NCBI RefSeq assembly: GCF_000717055.1
Contig: NZ_JNXI01000014.1
Span: 1 to 64,000 of the forward strand
From: Streptomyces iakyrus
Lineage (GTDB): Bacteria; Actinomycetota; Actinomycetes; Streptomycetales; Streptomycetaceae
Reading direction: 5' to 3'
Length of the DNA: 64,000 bases
A model generated the notes under the pieces. That model was given only the letters and a program-made list of their open reading frames with translations, searched no databases and had not been told where the DNA came from. Below are positions 8,245 to 16,029 of the stretch, piece by piece. Position 1 is the stretch's first letter; each line of letters begins with the position of its first letter. The translations under genes were made by a program, and so were the position numbers.

Positions 8245-9216
8245 ATGACCGCCGATCGGACCGACCCGGCCCGCCGGGCCTTTCTGGCCGCCGCGGCCGT
8301 GCTGCCGCTCGCCGCGTGTGGCACGGACGACCGCCCCGCCGGCGGTCCGGACCGCACCCCCAGCCCCACCGGCGCGCCGTCGCGGCGAGCGCCGGTCCAC
8401 CGTCCCAGGCTGACGGACCTGGAGCGTGAGTACGGTGCCCGCGTCGGCGTCTACGCCCTCGCGACCGGCACCGGTGCCACGGTCGTCCACCGGGCCGGCG
8501 AACGCTTCGCGTTCTGCTCGACGTTCAAGGCCCTGGCCGCCGCGGCGGTCCTGCACCACCGCACCGTCAGCGGCCTGGACCGGCGTGTCACCTACACCGA
8601 GGCCGACCTGCGCTCCACCTCTCCGGTCACCGGCCGGCACGTCGCGACCGGGATGACCCTCCGTGAACTCTGCGACGCCGCCGTCCGTTTCAGCGACGGC
8701 ACGGCCGGCAACCTCCTGATGCGCGACATCGGCGGCCCGCCGAAGCTCACCGCCTACGTGCGAAGCCTCGGCGACGAGATCAGCCGCATGGACCACTACG
8801 AGCCCGAACTGCACGACGTACCGCCCGGCGACCCCGCAGACACCACCACCCCGCAGGCGATCGCCGCCGACTTCCGCAGGCTCCTCCTCGGGACCGCCCT
8901 GCCCGCCCGGGAACGCCGGCTCCTCATGGACTGGCTCTCGCGCAACGCCACCGCCGTCGGAGCCCGTCGCATCCGGGCCGGACTCCCCGGTGACTGGAAG
9001 GTGGCCGACAAGACCGGCACGGGCGACTACGGCAGGGCCAACGACATCGCCGTCGTCCACCCGCCCCGCACCGAGCCGCTCGTCCTGGCCGTCATGACCG
9101 ACCGGCCCGGCCGCGACGCCGAACCCTCGGACGCCCTGATCGCCGAGGCCACCCGGCGGACCATCGCCGCCCTGCGGCTCCCGGGGATCCCGTCGCCGTC
9201 TATAACGGGGCCATGA
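8245..9216 (+). CDS. Class A beta-lactamase, Tat lipoprotein
   Basis: A 323-residue serine beta-lactamase that opens and hydrolyses beta-lactam rings outside the membrane. ARRAFL at residues 9-14 is a twin-arginine signal and LAAC ends at C25, so it is probably Tat-exported and lipid-anchored. Motifs are S92-T-F-K95, S150-D-G152 (the SDN loop with Gly, as in mycobacterial BlaC), E186-P-E-L-H190 (general base Glu present, but Asn170 of the omega loop replaced by His) and K256-T-G258. The ATG at 8245 has AAGGAG 8 bases before it. The next gene overlaps by 4 bases. The substitutions may alter deacylation, spectrum or inhibitor response. Confidence 0.9.
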   Translation: MTADRTDPARRAFLAAAAVLPLAACGTDDRPAGGPDRTPSPTGAPSRRAPVHRPRLTDLEREYGARVGVYALATGTGATVVHRAGERFAFCSTFKALAAAAVLHHRTVSGLDRRVTYTEADLRSTSPVTGRHVATGMTLRELCDAAVRFSDGTAGNLLMRDIGGPPKLTAYVRSLGDEISRMDHYEPELHDVPPGDPADTTTPQAIAADFRRLLLGTALPARERRLLMDWLSRNATAVGARRIRAGLPGDWKVADKTGTGDYGRANDIAVVHPPRTEPLVLAVMTDRPGRDAEPSDALIAEATRRTIAALRLPGIPSPSITGP

Positions 9217-9575
9217 TCTATCACGTCGTACCGAGCACCGTCTGGGCCGGCGCCACCGGCCGGACCTACGCGCCCGACTCCCTCGCCGAGGAGGGGTTCG
9301 TGCACTGCTCCCCGGACCAGGCGACCACGCTGGCCGTCGTCAACGCCTTCTACCGGGACGCGCCCCGGCCCCTGCTGGTGCTCGCCCTGGACGAGGCGCG
9401 GCTCGCCGCCAGGGTGGAGTGGGAGGCGGCGGCCCCGGCCCCGCCGCCCGGGGTCGCCGGGGACGTCCTGTTCCCGCACGTGTTCGGCCCCCTCGACCGG
9501 GACGCCGTCGACCACGTCCTGGAGGTGCGCTTCGACGGGGAGGGCCGGGCATCGGAGCTGCGTACGGCAGGATGA
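9213..9575 (+). CDS. DUF952 family protein
   Basis: A 120-residue cytoplasmic protein starting MIYHVVP, with EEGFVHCSPDQ and DVLFPHVFGPLDRDAV, the typical start, HCS and FPHxYGPL blocks of DUF952. Some members are annotated as glutathione S-transferase-associated, but their biochemical role is unknown. Its ATG overlaps the beta-lactamase stop (ATGA), so it is translationally coupled to that gene; there is no obvious functional link. Confidence 0.85.
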   Translation: MIYHVVPSTVWAGATGRTYAPDSLAEEGFVHCSPDQATTLAVVNAFYRDAPRPLLVLALDEARLAARVEWEAAAPAPPPGVAGDVLFPHVFGPLDRDAVDHVLEVRFDGEGRASELRTAG

Positions 9576-9579
9576 CCGC

Positions 9580-10254
9580 GTGATCGAACAGAAGTCCGCA
9601 CCGCCGCCTCTCTCTCCCGCCCTGCGCCCCGTCCGGGGAGCGGCCCGCTGCGCCGTCGCGGCCCTCGCCCTCGCCGGAGCCGCCTGGGTGGCCCGGGCGG
9701 TCTGGCACGTCCGGCTCGCCACGGCGGGACAGCCGGCGTCCGGCCCGCCCGACCAGGGCGGCGGCGTGCACCGGCCCCTGAACAGCCTGGAGGACTCCTA
9801 CCACCTGGTCGCCTCCGTGGGCAGCGCCGTCACGGCCGTCTGCGTGATCGTGTTCCTGCTCTGGCTGGACCGGATGAGGGACAACGCCAAGGCCCTCTCG
9901 GGCACGGACCCGCGCTACGGCTACCCCTGGATCTGGGTGGGCTGGATCGTGCCCGTCGTGAACCTGTGGATACCCCGGGGCATCGTCGCGGACGTCCACC
10001 GCTCGGTCTTCCCCGAGCGGCGGCTGCCGGCCGTCGTGAACTGGTGGTGGGGCCTGTGGCTGGCCGGCCTGGCCGGCGGCGTGGGGATCATCTACTCGGA
10101 CGACACGGACGAGGTCATCGCCCGCGCCTACAGCGGCGTCCTGCCCCTGCTCGCCGCCGACCTGGTGATCGTCGCCGCGGCCGGTGCCGCCGCCCTCATG
10201 GTCCACACGCTCACGACGGCACAGCAGCAGCACATCGCCGGCCGGGACTACTGA
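9580..10254 (+). CDS. DUF4328 membrane protein
   Basis: A 224-residue integral membrane protein starting at GTG, 4 bases after the preceding stop and so probably in one transcript with it. About four hydrophobic helices are visible (residues about 20-40, 80-100, 125-150, 155-215). The block YPWIWVGWIVPVVNLWIPRG is the signature of DUF4328, a Streptomyces-rich family usually lying in the cytoplasmic membrane with no known activity. It ends 7 bases inside the convergent methyltransferase gene. Confidence 0.8.
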   Translation: MIEQKSAPPPLSPALRPVRGAARCAVAALALAGAAWVARAVWHVRLATAGQPASGPPDQGGGVHRPLNSLEDSYHLVASVGSAVTAVCVIVFLLWLDRMRDNAKALSGTDPRYGYPWIWVGWIVPVVNLWIPRGIVADVHRSVFPERRLPAVVNWWWGLWLAGLAGGVGIIYSDDTDEVIARAYSGVLPLLAADLVIVAAAGAAALMVHTLTTAQQQHIAGRDY

Positions 10255-11099
10255 CCGGTCCGCCGCGGCCGGTGCACCGACACCGCGAAGGAGGCCGTGA
10301 CCGGCACCGGCGTCCCCAACCGCCCGGTGCGGTCACGCAGTTCCGCGGCGGTGAGGTGACGCGCGGTCGGGCTCATGCCCACCAGGCGGGTGATGTCCTC
10401 GGCCGTGAGCCTCATCGCGTACTCCAGCGGCTCGGTGCGATCGAGCCGGAAACGGGCGTCCAGGGCCCGGCGCAGACGCTCCTCCTTCCTCGGGTCGACC
10501 CCCAGCAGCCCGACCGGACCGCGCAGTTCCCGCAGGTGCCGGGCGGTGGGGGTGACGACGAGCAGCGCGCCGTCCGGGCCGAGGACGCGGGCGAACTCGG
10601 GCCCGTTGCGGGGTGCGAAGACGTTGAGGACGAGGTCGGCGCAGCCGGTGCGCACCGGCCAGGGCTGCCACACGTCCCAGCAGGCGGCCTCCGCACGGGC
10701 ATGCGCGCGGGCCGCCGCGCGCAGGGCGGGCACGGAGCTGTCCAGCCCCAGGCCCAGGGCCCCGGGCAGGGAGTCCAGGACGGCCGCGAGGTAGTGGCCG
10801 GAGCCCGTCCCGGCGTCCAGGACGGTGGCGTCGGGCGGGGCCAGCTCCCCGGCGAGTCGCGCGAGGGTGCGGGCGAGCGGGTCGTAGTGCCCGGCGCCGA
10901 GGAACGAGGCGCGGCAGCGGACCATGTCGGGGGAGTCGGCGCTCGGGGCGCGCCGGTGGCCGGTCAGCAGGCTGACGTAGCCGTGGCGGGCGATGTCGAA
11001 GGTGTGCCGGTTGGCGCAGCGCAGGGCACCGCGGGTGTGTTCGAGACCGGCTGGGCACTGGGGGCAGGTCAGGACGGACAGGAGTCGGTCGGACGGCAT
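10248..11099 (-). CDS. 23S rRNA (guanine) methyltransferase, RlmA/TlrB-like
   Basis: A 283-residue SAM-dependent methyltransferase. The N-terminal zinc finger is visible as LTCPQC, then LRCANRHTFD (three Cys and a His), followed by ARHGYVSLL, which together mark the RlmA(I)/RlmA(II) family. The Rossmann motif I is VLDAGTGSGHYL at about residues 95-106, and NVFAPRN is the post-motif region. These enzymes methylate G745 or G748 in helix 35 of 23S rRNA; the TlrB type gives resistance to tylosin-class macrolides. The start ATG at 11099 has GAGGAG upstream; an upstream in-frame start at 11246 would add an Arg-rich non-coding-like tail. The exact target base cannot be read from the sequence. Confidence 0.85.
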   Translation of the reverse strand: MPSDRLLSVLTCPQCPAGLEHTRGALRCANRHTFDIARHGYVSLLTGHRRAPSADSPDMVRCRASFLGAGHYDPLARTLARLAGELAPPDATVLDAGTGSGHYLAAVLDSLPGALGLGLDSSVPALRAAARAHARAEAACWDVWQPWPVRTGCADLVLNVFAPRNGPEFARVLGPDGALLVVTPTARHLRELRGPVGLLGVDPRKEERLRRALDARFRLDRTEPLEYAMRLTAEDITRLVGMSPTARHLTAAELRDRTGRLGTPVPVTASFAVSVHRPRRTGQ

Positions 11100-11372
11100 G
11101 CGTGCTCCTCGGAACGCGGCGCACCGCCGAGTAGCGGGGGTGCGCCGCGTGCGGCGGCGGACGGTGGGGCGTCGGCGCCCGCCGGACGGCTGCCGGGAAG
11201 GGCAGCGGGGGCGGGAACGCCGAGGAGGGCGACGTGAGCGCTTCACGTCGCCGTCCTCACCGCGGCGTCAGAGGAAGCAGTGGGGCAGGGCGTTGCATGC
11301 CAGAGCCATGCGGACAGGTTACCGGCCCACCCTGCCGCCCCCCTCCTGAACTTCGGGGGTTATCGTCCGCTC

Positions 11373-12353
11373 GTGAGCGAACTGTCGGCTGTGTACCTGC
11401 CGGAAGCGACCGTCGGGCGGCTGCTGGGGTCGTGGCAGCCGGACGTCCCCGCCCTGCTGCTCGTCGCCGTGCTGGGCGGGCTCTACGGCTGGGGGGTCGT
11501 CCGGGTGCGCCGGCGGGGCGGGGCCTGGCCGGCGGCGCGGCTGGCCGCGTTCGTGGTGCTCGGGCTCGGGGCGATCGTCGTGGCCACGATGTCCGGCCTG
11601 GCCGTCTACGACCATGAGCTGTTCTGGCCGGCCGCCGTGCAGAACGTCGGGCTGGATCTGCTCGCTCCGCTGGGCCTCGCCCTGGGGGATCCGCTGCGGC
11701 TCGCGGTGGAGGCGCTGCCGGAGCGCAGCGCGGGCCGGGTGCGGCGGGTGCTGACCGGCCGTCCGGTGCGGCTGCTGACGTTTCCCCTCGTCAGCACGGT
11801 CCTGGTGCTGGCCACCGAACTGGCCGTCTATTTCACGCCGTACTTCGCCACCGCGCTGCGGGTGGGCTGGCTGCACGAGCTGATGTACCTGCACCTGCTG
11901 GCGGCCGGCTGTCTGTTCGTGCTGCCGGTGCTCACCCGCGAGCAGGCCCTGCCCGCCTGGTGCACCCACCCGGTCCGGGCGGCCCTGGTCTTCCTGGACG
12001 GGGTCGTCGACGCGCTGCCCGGGCTGGTGGTCATGACGCACGGCACCCTGATCGCGGGCGCCTGGTACCTGCACCACGCACCGCCCTGGTCCCCCGACGT
12101 CCACCACGACCAGCAGCTCGGCGGCGGCGCCATGCTGGGCATCTCCGAACTGGTCGCGCTCCCCTTCCTGCTGGTGGTCCTCGCGCAGTGGGTGCGGGCC
12201 GAGCGGGCCCGGACGGGCGTACTGGACCGGCGTCTCGACGGCGAACTCGCGCCCGCCGTCGCGCAGGGGGCCGCCGAACTGGTCCGGCCCTGGTGGGAGA
12301 CCGAGGGCGGCGAGGTGGCGGAGCGGGTGCGGCGGCAGGCGCGCGGCGACTGA
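11373..12353 (+). CDS. CtaG-like cytochrome c oxidase assembly protein
   Basis: A 326-residue multi-pass membrane protein (about seven helices) of the caa3-type CtaG family. Typical features are YDHELFWPAAVQNVGLDLLAPLGLALG, the LHLLAAGCLFVLPVLTREQALP helix and HGTLIAGAWYLHH with conserved histidines. Family members help insert copper into cytochrome c oxidase, although many actinobacterial paralogues lie away from oxidase genes, as here. The GTG at 11373 was chosen because it gives a normal N-terminus; the in-frame start at 11280 adds 31 residues of non-typical sequence. It may be monocistronic. Confidence 0.8.
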   Translation: MSELSAVYLPEATVGRLLGSWQPDVPALLLVAVLGGLYGWGVVRVRRRGGAWPAARLAAFVVLGLGAIVVATMSGLAVYDHELFWPAAVQNVGLDLLAPLGLALGDPLRLAVEALPERSAGRVRRVLTGRPVRLLTFPLVSTVLVLATELAVYFTPYFATALRVGWLHELMYLHLLAAGCLFVLPVLTREQALPAWCTHPVRAALVFLDGVVDALPGLVVMTHGTLIAGAWYLHHAPPWSPDVHHDQQLGGGAMLGISELVALPFLLVVLAQWVRAERARTGVLDRRLDGELAPAVAQGAAELVRPWWETEGGEVAERVRRQARGD

Positions 12354-12363
12354 CGCGGGCCGG

Positions 12364-12891
12364 TCAGCGGCTGCCGTCGGCCGACCGGTCCGTGCTCGGT
12401 CGGGCCGCCGAGGGGACGGGGCGTACCGAGGTGGGGGTGGCCGACGGGGCGCGGGACGCCTCCGCCGGGCCGGTCACCTCCCTGTCGGCCGTGCCGGGGC
12501 CCGCCGCACGGGGGTCGTCGGTCGCCGGGCGGCGCGTGCCCGGGGACGACGGGCGCGACGACTCGGACGGGGACGGTGCCGGGGTGGGTGACGCCGAAGG
12601 GGTGGGCGGCGCCGTCCGCGTGGCGGGCGGGGCCATCGGGATGGTCGGGGTCGTGGGACGTTCGGGCGCCGTGTGGCGCAGGGGGATGCTGATGAGGACG
12701 GCCGCGACGCAAGCCAGGCCCGCCCCGGCCGCGGTGCGCAGCAGGCGGCGGCGGGTCGCCCGGCGGCGGATCGTCTCGAACTGGCCGGGGGGCGCGCCCA
12801 GATAGTCGGGGGAGGAGGAAGGGCGCAGGATCACGGCGAGCGGGTCGTCGGGGCCGGGCTCCGGGCCGTCGTCGTCAAGGCGTGTGGTCAA
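12364..12891 (-). CDS. Single-pass membrane protein, possible anti-sigma partner
   Basis: A 175-residue protein with an N-terminal cytoplasmic part of about 50 residues (ending RRRATRRRLLR), one membrane helix at about 52-70, and a Pro/Ser/Thr-rich extracytoplasmic tail. Its start overlaps the end of the ECF sigma gene by 17 bases, the usual arrangement for an anti-sigma factor or accessory membrane protein. The HxxxCxxC zinc motif of the common ZAS anti-sigma class is absent, so the assignment comes from position and topology only. The long P/S/T tail could span the wall. Confidence 0.65.
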   Translation of the reverse strand: MTTRLDDDGPEPGPDDPLAVILRPSSSPDYLGAPPGQFETIRRRATRRRLLRTAAGAGLACVAAVLISIPLRHTAPERPTTPTIPMAPPATRTAPPTPSASPTPAPSPSESSRPSSPGTRRPATDDPRAAGPGTADREVTGPAEASRAPSATPTSVRPVPSAARPSTDRSADGSR

Positions 12892-13366
12892 GGCTTCTCC
12901 TCAGGTGGACGCGGAGCAGTTCCCGGGCCGCGTGCAGGTCGGCCTTGACGGTTCCTTCCTTGCGCCCGGTCAGTGCGGACACCTCCCGGATCGGCATGTC
13001 AGCGTAGTAGTGGAGGAGGATCGGGACGCGCAGTCGTTCCGGCAGGGACTGCACGAGCAGCCGCACCGACGGGTCCGCCTGTTCGGGGTGGGGGCGCACC
13101 GCGGCCTCCGAGGTGACGCGGTGCATGGCCCGGCGCTCGCGCTCCAGTTTGCGCCAGTGGTCCCGGACCAGGTTGGCCGCGGTGACGTAGAGGAAGCCGC
13201 GCGGCTCCTCCACGGACGTCCAGCGCGCCCAGAGCCGGGTGAACGCCTCCGAGGCGATCTCGTGGGCCGTGCCGTCGTCGTCGACGAGCCGGCGGCACCA
13301 GCCGGCGAGGCGCGGGTAGAGGGCGGCGAACAGCTCGGACGCTGCCTTCTCGCGGGACCGTTTCAA
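12875..13366 (-). CDS. ECF-type RNA polymerase sigma factor
   Basis: A 163-residue sigma-70-family factor. Region 2 includes AALYPRLAGWCRRLVDDDGTAHEIASEAFTRLWARW and FLYVTAANLVRDHWRK, which bind the -10 element. Region 4 includes LPERLRVPILLHYYADMPIREVSALTG and GTVKADLHAARELL, a helix-turn-helix for the -35 element. The TTG at 13364-13366 is chosen because it overlaps the sortase stop as TTGA and has AGGAG 6 bases upstream; longer starts would run into the sortase gene. It is therefore translationally coupled to the sortase gene, suggesting that it controls envelope or surface-protein genes. Confidence 0.85.
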   Translation of the reverse strand: MKRSREKAASELFAALYPRLAGWCRRLVDDDGTAHEIASEAFTRLWARWTSVEEPRGFLYVTAANLVRDHWRKLERERRAMHRVTSEAAVRPHPEQADPSVRLLVQSLPERLRVPILLHYYADMPIREVSALTGRKEGTVKADLHAARELLRVHLRRSLDHTP

Positions 13367-13977
13367 CGCTCTCCTGGGGTGGGGGACTTCGTACCGCTCA
13401 GCGCCGCGAACACGATCACGTTGTCCGCGTAGCCGTCGCCGGTCCGCGCTCCGCCGCACGTGATCAGCCGCAGCTCCGGGCGGTCCACGTTCCCGTAGAC
13501 GTCGTCCGCCGGGAAGTCGGTTTTGGGGACGGTCCGCACCGCCGTGACGGCGAACTGTGCCGCCGTGCCGTTCTCCAGGCGCGCCGTGATCCGCTCACCC
13601 CGGTGCAGCCGGGCGAGGTGCCGGAAGACGCCGTCGCCGTACGGGCCGACCGTGACATGGCCGAGGAGCACCGACGGGCCGCTCTCGCCGGGCGTCGGCG
13701 AGTGCCGGTACCAGCCCGCCCGGTCGTGTGCCGTGACCGGCGGCACCTGCACCGTGCCGTCGGCCGCCAGGCCCAGCCGGAGGACCGGGGTGTCGACGCC
13801 GATCGACGGGATCAGCAGCCGCACCGGGACCGAACGGGCCAGGGGCCGTGCCCGCCTGGCCGGGACCGGCGAAGCGGTGGTGCCCGGCCGCGGCGCGTCG
13901 GACCCGCGGCCCGCGCACGCCGTCAGCAGGGACGCCAGGGCTCCGGCCGTGAAAGCGCGCCTGGAGAACGAGTTCAT
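13363..13977 (-). CDS. Class F sortase
   Basis: A 204-residue sortase, a membrane-linked cysteine transpeptidase. The catalytic His is in LLGHVTVG (H107) and the catalytic Cys in LRLITCGG (C174); an Arg follows at about 178. The N-terminus SRRAFTAGALASLLTAC looks like a Tat signal with a lipobox (C21), so it may be a lipoprotein instead of having a membrane helix. The class F call rests on the short length, PVRLLIPSIGVDTPVLRLG and actinobacterial context. Its start overlaps the substrate-like gene (ATGA) and its end overlaps the sigma gene (TTGA), forming a tight operon. Confidence 0.85.
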   Translation of the reverse strand: MNSFSRRAFTAGALASLLTACAGRGSDAPRPGTTASPVPARRARPLARSVPVRLLIPSIGVDTPVLRLGLAADGTVQVPPVTAHDRAGWYRHSPTPGESGPSVLLGHVTVGPYGDGVFRHLARLHRGERITARLENGTAAQFAVTAVRTVPKTDFPADDVYGNVDRPELRLITCGGARTGDGYADNVIVFAALSGTKSPTPGER

Positions 13978-14378
13978 GCCCCGGTCGCCCGGCGGCGGTG
14001 TACGACGAAGACCGTGCCGCCGCCCAGGGCGAGCACCGCGGCGGCGCCCGCGCCGAGAGCCGTGCCGCCGCTCCCGGAGCCCGGGGACGCGGCCACACCG
14101 GTGTCGGGCGCACCGCTCGGCACGCGGGAGACCTGCCCCTCGGCGGGCGCCCGGGTCGGTTCGTCAGTGGCCGGCGCCGGGGTCGGTTCGGCCGCCCGGG
14201 TCGGTTCGTCGGTGGCCGGCGCCGGGGTCGGTTCGGCGCTCTTCTCCGGCTGGCTGGTGGGCGCGGCGGACGCCGGGACCGGGCTCGGGGTAGAGGGCCC
14301 GTCCGCGAACGCGGGCCCGGTGCCCATCAGTACGGCGGTGCCCGCGAGGGCCAAGGCACTGAGGACAGTTCGGCGCAT
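13974..14378 (-). CDS. Sortase-dependent-type secreted protein with Pro/Thr repeats
   Basis: A 134-residue protein. The signal peptide is MRRTVLSALALAGTAVLMG with cleavage after AFA. Next is a linker with two copies of the unit PTPAPATDEPTRA, encoded by a direct DNA repeat of about 42 bases at 14151-14240. Near the C-terminus APDTG is followed by a Gly/Ser stretch, a hydrophobic helix and HRRR, the layout of a sortase sorting signal although not a classical LPxTG. The start at 14378 replaces a longer frame that lacks a signal. It is the first gene of the operon with the class F sortase, which makes it the likely substrate. Confidence 0.75.
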   Translation of the reverse strand: MRRTVLSALALAGTAVLMGTGPAFADGPSTPSPVPASAAPTSQPEKSAEPTPAPATDEPTRAAEPTPAPATDEPTRAPAEGQVSRVPSGAPDTGVAASPGSGSGGTALGAGAAAVLALGGGTVFVVHRRRATGA

Positions 14379-14599
14379 GGAATCGCACTCCTTCGTCGGT
14401 CCGCCCGGGGTCGGGCGGGGTGACAGATCGTGCGGAGAGACGAGGCGGCGCCGCGGCGGGTTGTAAAGAGATGGCAAAGCCGCCGCAGGGGCTCCGAAAT
14501 AACCTGTCGCGCGCGGGAGTCGGGGCCGTTAGCATCCGTGGCGATGACGACTCACTCTGTGAACAGATTGGGGGACCCGTCCGCGCAAGGTGAGTGCTG

Positions 14600-15937
14600 A
14601 TGCTCACCGACCTCGCGAACGGGGACTTCCCGCTTTCCTTCTGGCCGCGCGTGCGCGAGTTCGCCGTGCCGGCCTCCATGATCGAGACCGCGACCGCGCG
14701 CCGCCGTGCCGGTGACTGGGCGGGTGCCTGCGCCGCCGCGAACATCGACGTCGACCTCCAGCCGCGTCTCCTGGCCCGGCGCCACGGAGGGGAGTTCGCC
14801 GCCCGGCTCCGCGCCGACCTCCGGCACCTCGCCCCCGACCTGCTGCGCTGGCACATGCCGAGGATAGCCCCCGACGGGCTGCTGCGGCCGGGCCTGACCC
14901 TCACCCTGGCCCGCTACGGCACCACCGGCCCGGGAGCACTGCACCTCGTCGTGCGGACGCCCCCGGCCTGGGCGGACGCCGGTCAGCGGATCAGCCTCGC
15001 CCTGTGGGACGCCTCCCGGGCGCGGGAGGCCCACCGGCATCATCCGCACCCGCGCCCCAGCCGGCGCTTCCGGCTCGACCTGCACCGCCACCTGTGGGAC
15101 GCGCGCCGGGCCGGTGAGCTGCGGGCGCGGTCCGGCGAGGGCGGTGCGGACCCGGAAAACGCCGGGCCGCTGCCCCCGGGACAGCGGTGCGCCGTCGACC
15201 GGTGGGCGGCCGAGGCGCAGATCCTGCTGCGGGCCGAACGACGGTCCGGCGGCCAGGTCTGCGTGCGTCTCGGGGCGCGCCACCGGGTCTTGCTGGAGGT
15301 GTCCGACGACGGTGCCGGGACGGCGATGTCGTACGCCCGCGCCCCCGACGCCTCGCTCCCCGTGCTGCCCGACGCGGCGACCTGGGTGCTGCCCGACCTG
15401 GAGCTGTTGCGGGCCGGGGCGATCGACGCCGGGCGGCTGCATCCGCTGGTCGCTTCGGCGCTGGGGGCCGAACGGACCGGCAGCCCCGGCGTGCCGCGCC
15501 GGGCCGGGGACCCACGGGTGGTGGAGTGCCGGGGCGCCCGGCACCGGATCGGCCTGGTCGACGGCGCGCTGGCCGCCCTCGACCACGACCCGGACGAGAT
15601 CCGGCGGGAGGAACTGCTCGCCGCCTTCGGCGGTCCGCCGCTGCCCTGTCTGCGGGCCGTCGACGCGGCACACCGCCACCCCGACTGCCTCCCCGGCGTC
15701 CGCGAACGCCTCCATCACGGCGACATCGCCGGTGCGCTCGCCGCGGTCGAGAGTCTGCTCGGCCCCGAGGCGGTGCTGCGCGACGGCCCGCTGCGGGACG
15801 CGCTGGAGACGGCCGCGCGACGGCGCATCGCCCACGGGCTGTACCGGGCGGGCCTCGAAGGCCCCTCGCCCGGCAGCCGGCGCCCCTGGGACCGCCGCCG
15901 CTCCCGCGACGACGGCCCGCACCCGCGCCACATGTGA
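14600..15937 (+). CDS. Unknown protein of a MoxR-VWA gene set
   Basis: A 445-residue protein with no motif I recognise. It is rich in Arg, Ala and Leu, has no signal peptide or membrane helix, and is probably cytoplasmic. Features include DFPLSFWPRVREFAVPASMIETATARRRAGDWAGAC near the N-terminus (a helical start), a central section with alternating beta-like segments (RVLLEVSDD, RIGLVDG) and a C-terminal helical part with DIAGALAAVESLLGP. AAGGTGAG precedes the ATG at 14600; a GTG two codons earlier is possible. It lies 92 bases before the MoxR ATPase in the same direction. Genes like it tend to accompany MoxR and DUF2201/VWA genes, so it may be a target or adaptor. Confidence 0.7.
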   Translation: MLTDLANGDFPLSFWPRVREFAVPASMIETATARRRAGDWAGACAAANIDVDLQPRLLARRHGGEFAARLRADLRHLAPDLLRWHMPRIAPDGLLRPGLTLTLARYGTTGPGALHLVVRTPPAWADAGQRISLALWDASRAREAHRHHPHPRPSRRFRLDLHRHLWDARRAGELRARSGEGGADPENAGPLPPGQRCAVDRWAAEAQILLRAERRSGGQVCVRLGARHRVLLEVSDDGAGTAMSYARAPDASLPVLPDAATWVLPDLELLRAGAIDAGRLHPLVASALGAERTGSPGVPRRAGDPRVVECRGARHRIGLVDGALAALDHDPDEIRREELLAAFGGPPLPCLRAVDAAHRHPDCLPGVRERLHHGDIAGALAAVESLLGPEAVLRDGPLRDALETAARRRIAHGLYRAGLEGPSPGSRRPWDRRRSRDDGPHPRHM

Positions 15938-16029
15938 CCCGGCCCGACCCGACCGGGGCGAACGCCCTGCCCCCGCCCCGCCCTTCATCCCACCGAGACG
16001 GCTCACCGCCGGCACACAGGTGATCACTC

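Noticed and set aside
12364..12891. Zinc-binding anti-sigma factor
   Set aside because: The HxxxCxxC motif is absent, so only a positional, not a motif-based, anti-sigma call is made.
13974..14240. Possible CRISPR-like or tandem-repeat array
   Set aside because: Only two copies of a 42-base unit exist and they are in-frame coding repeats in a Pro/Thr linker.
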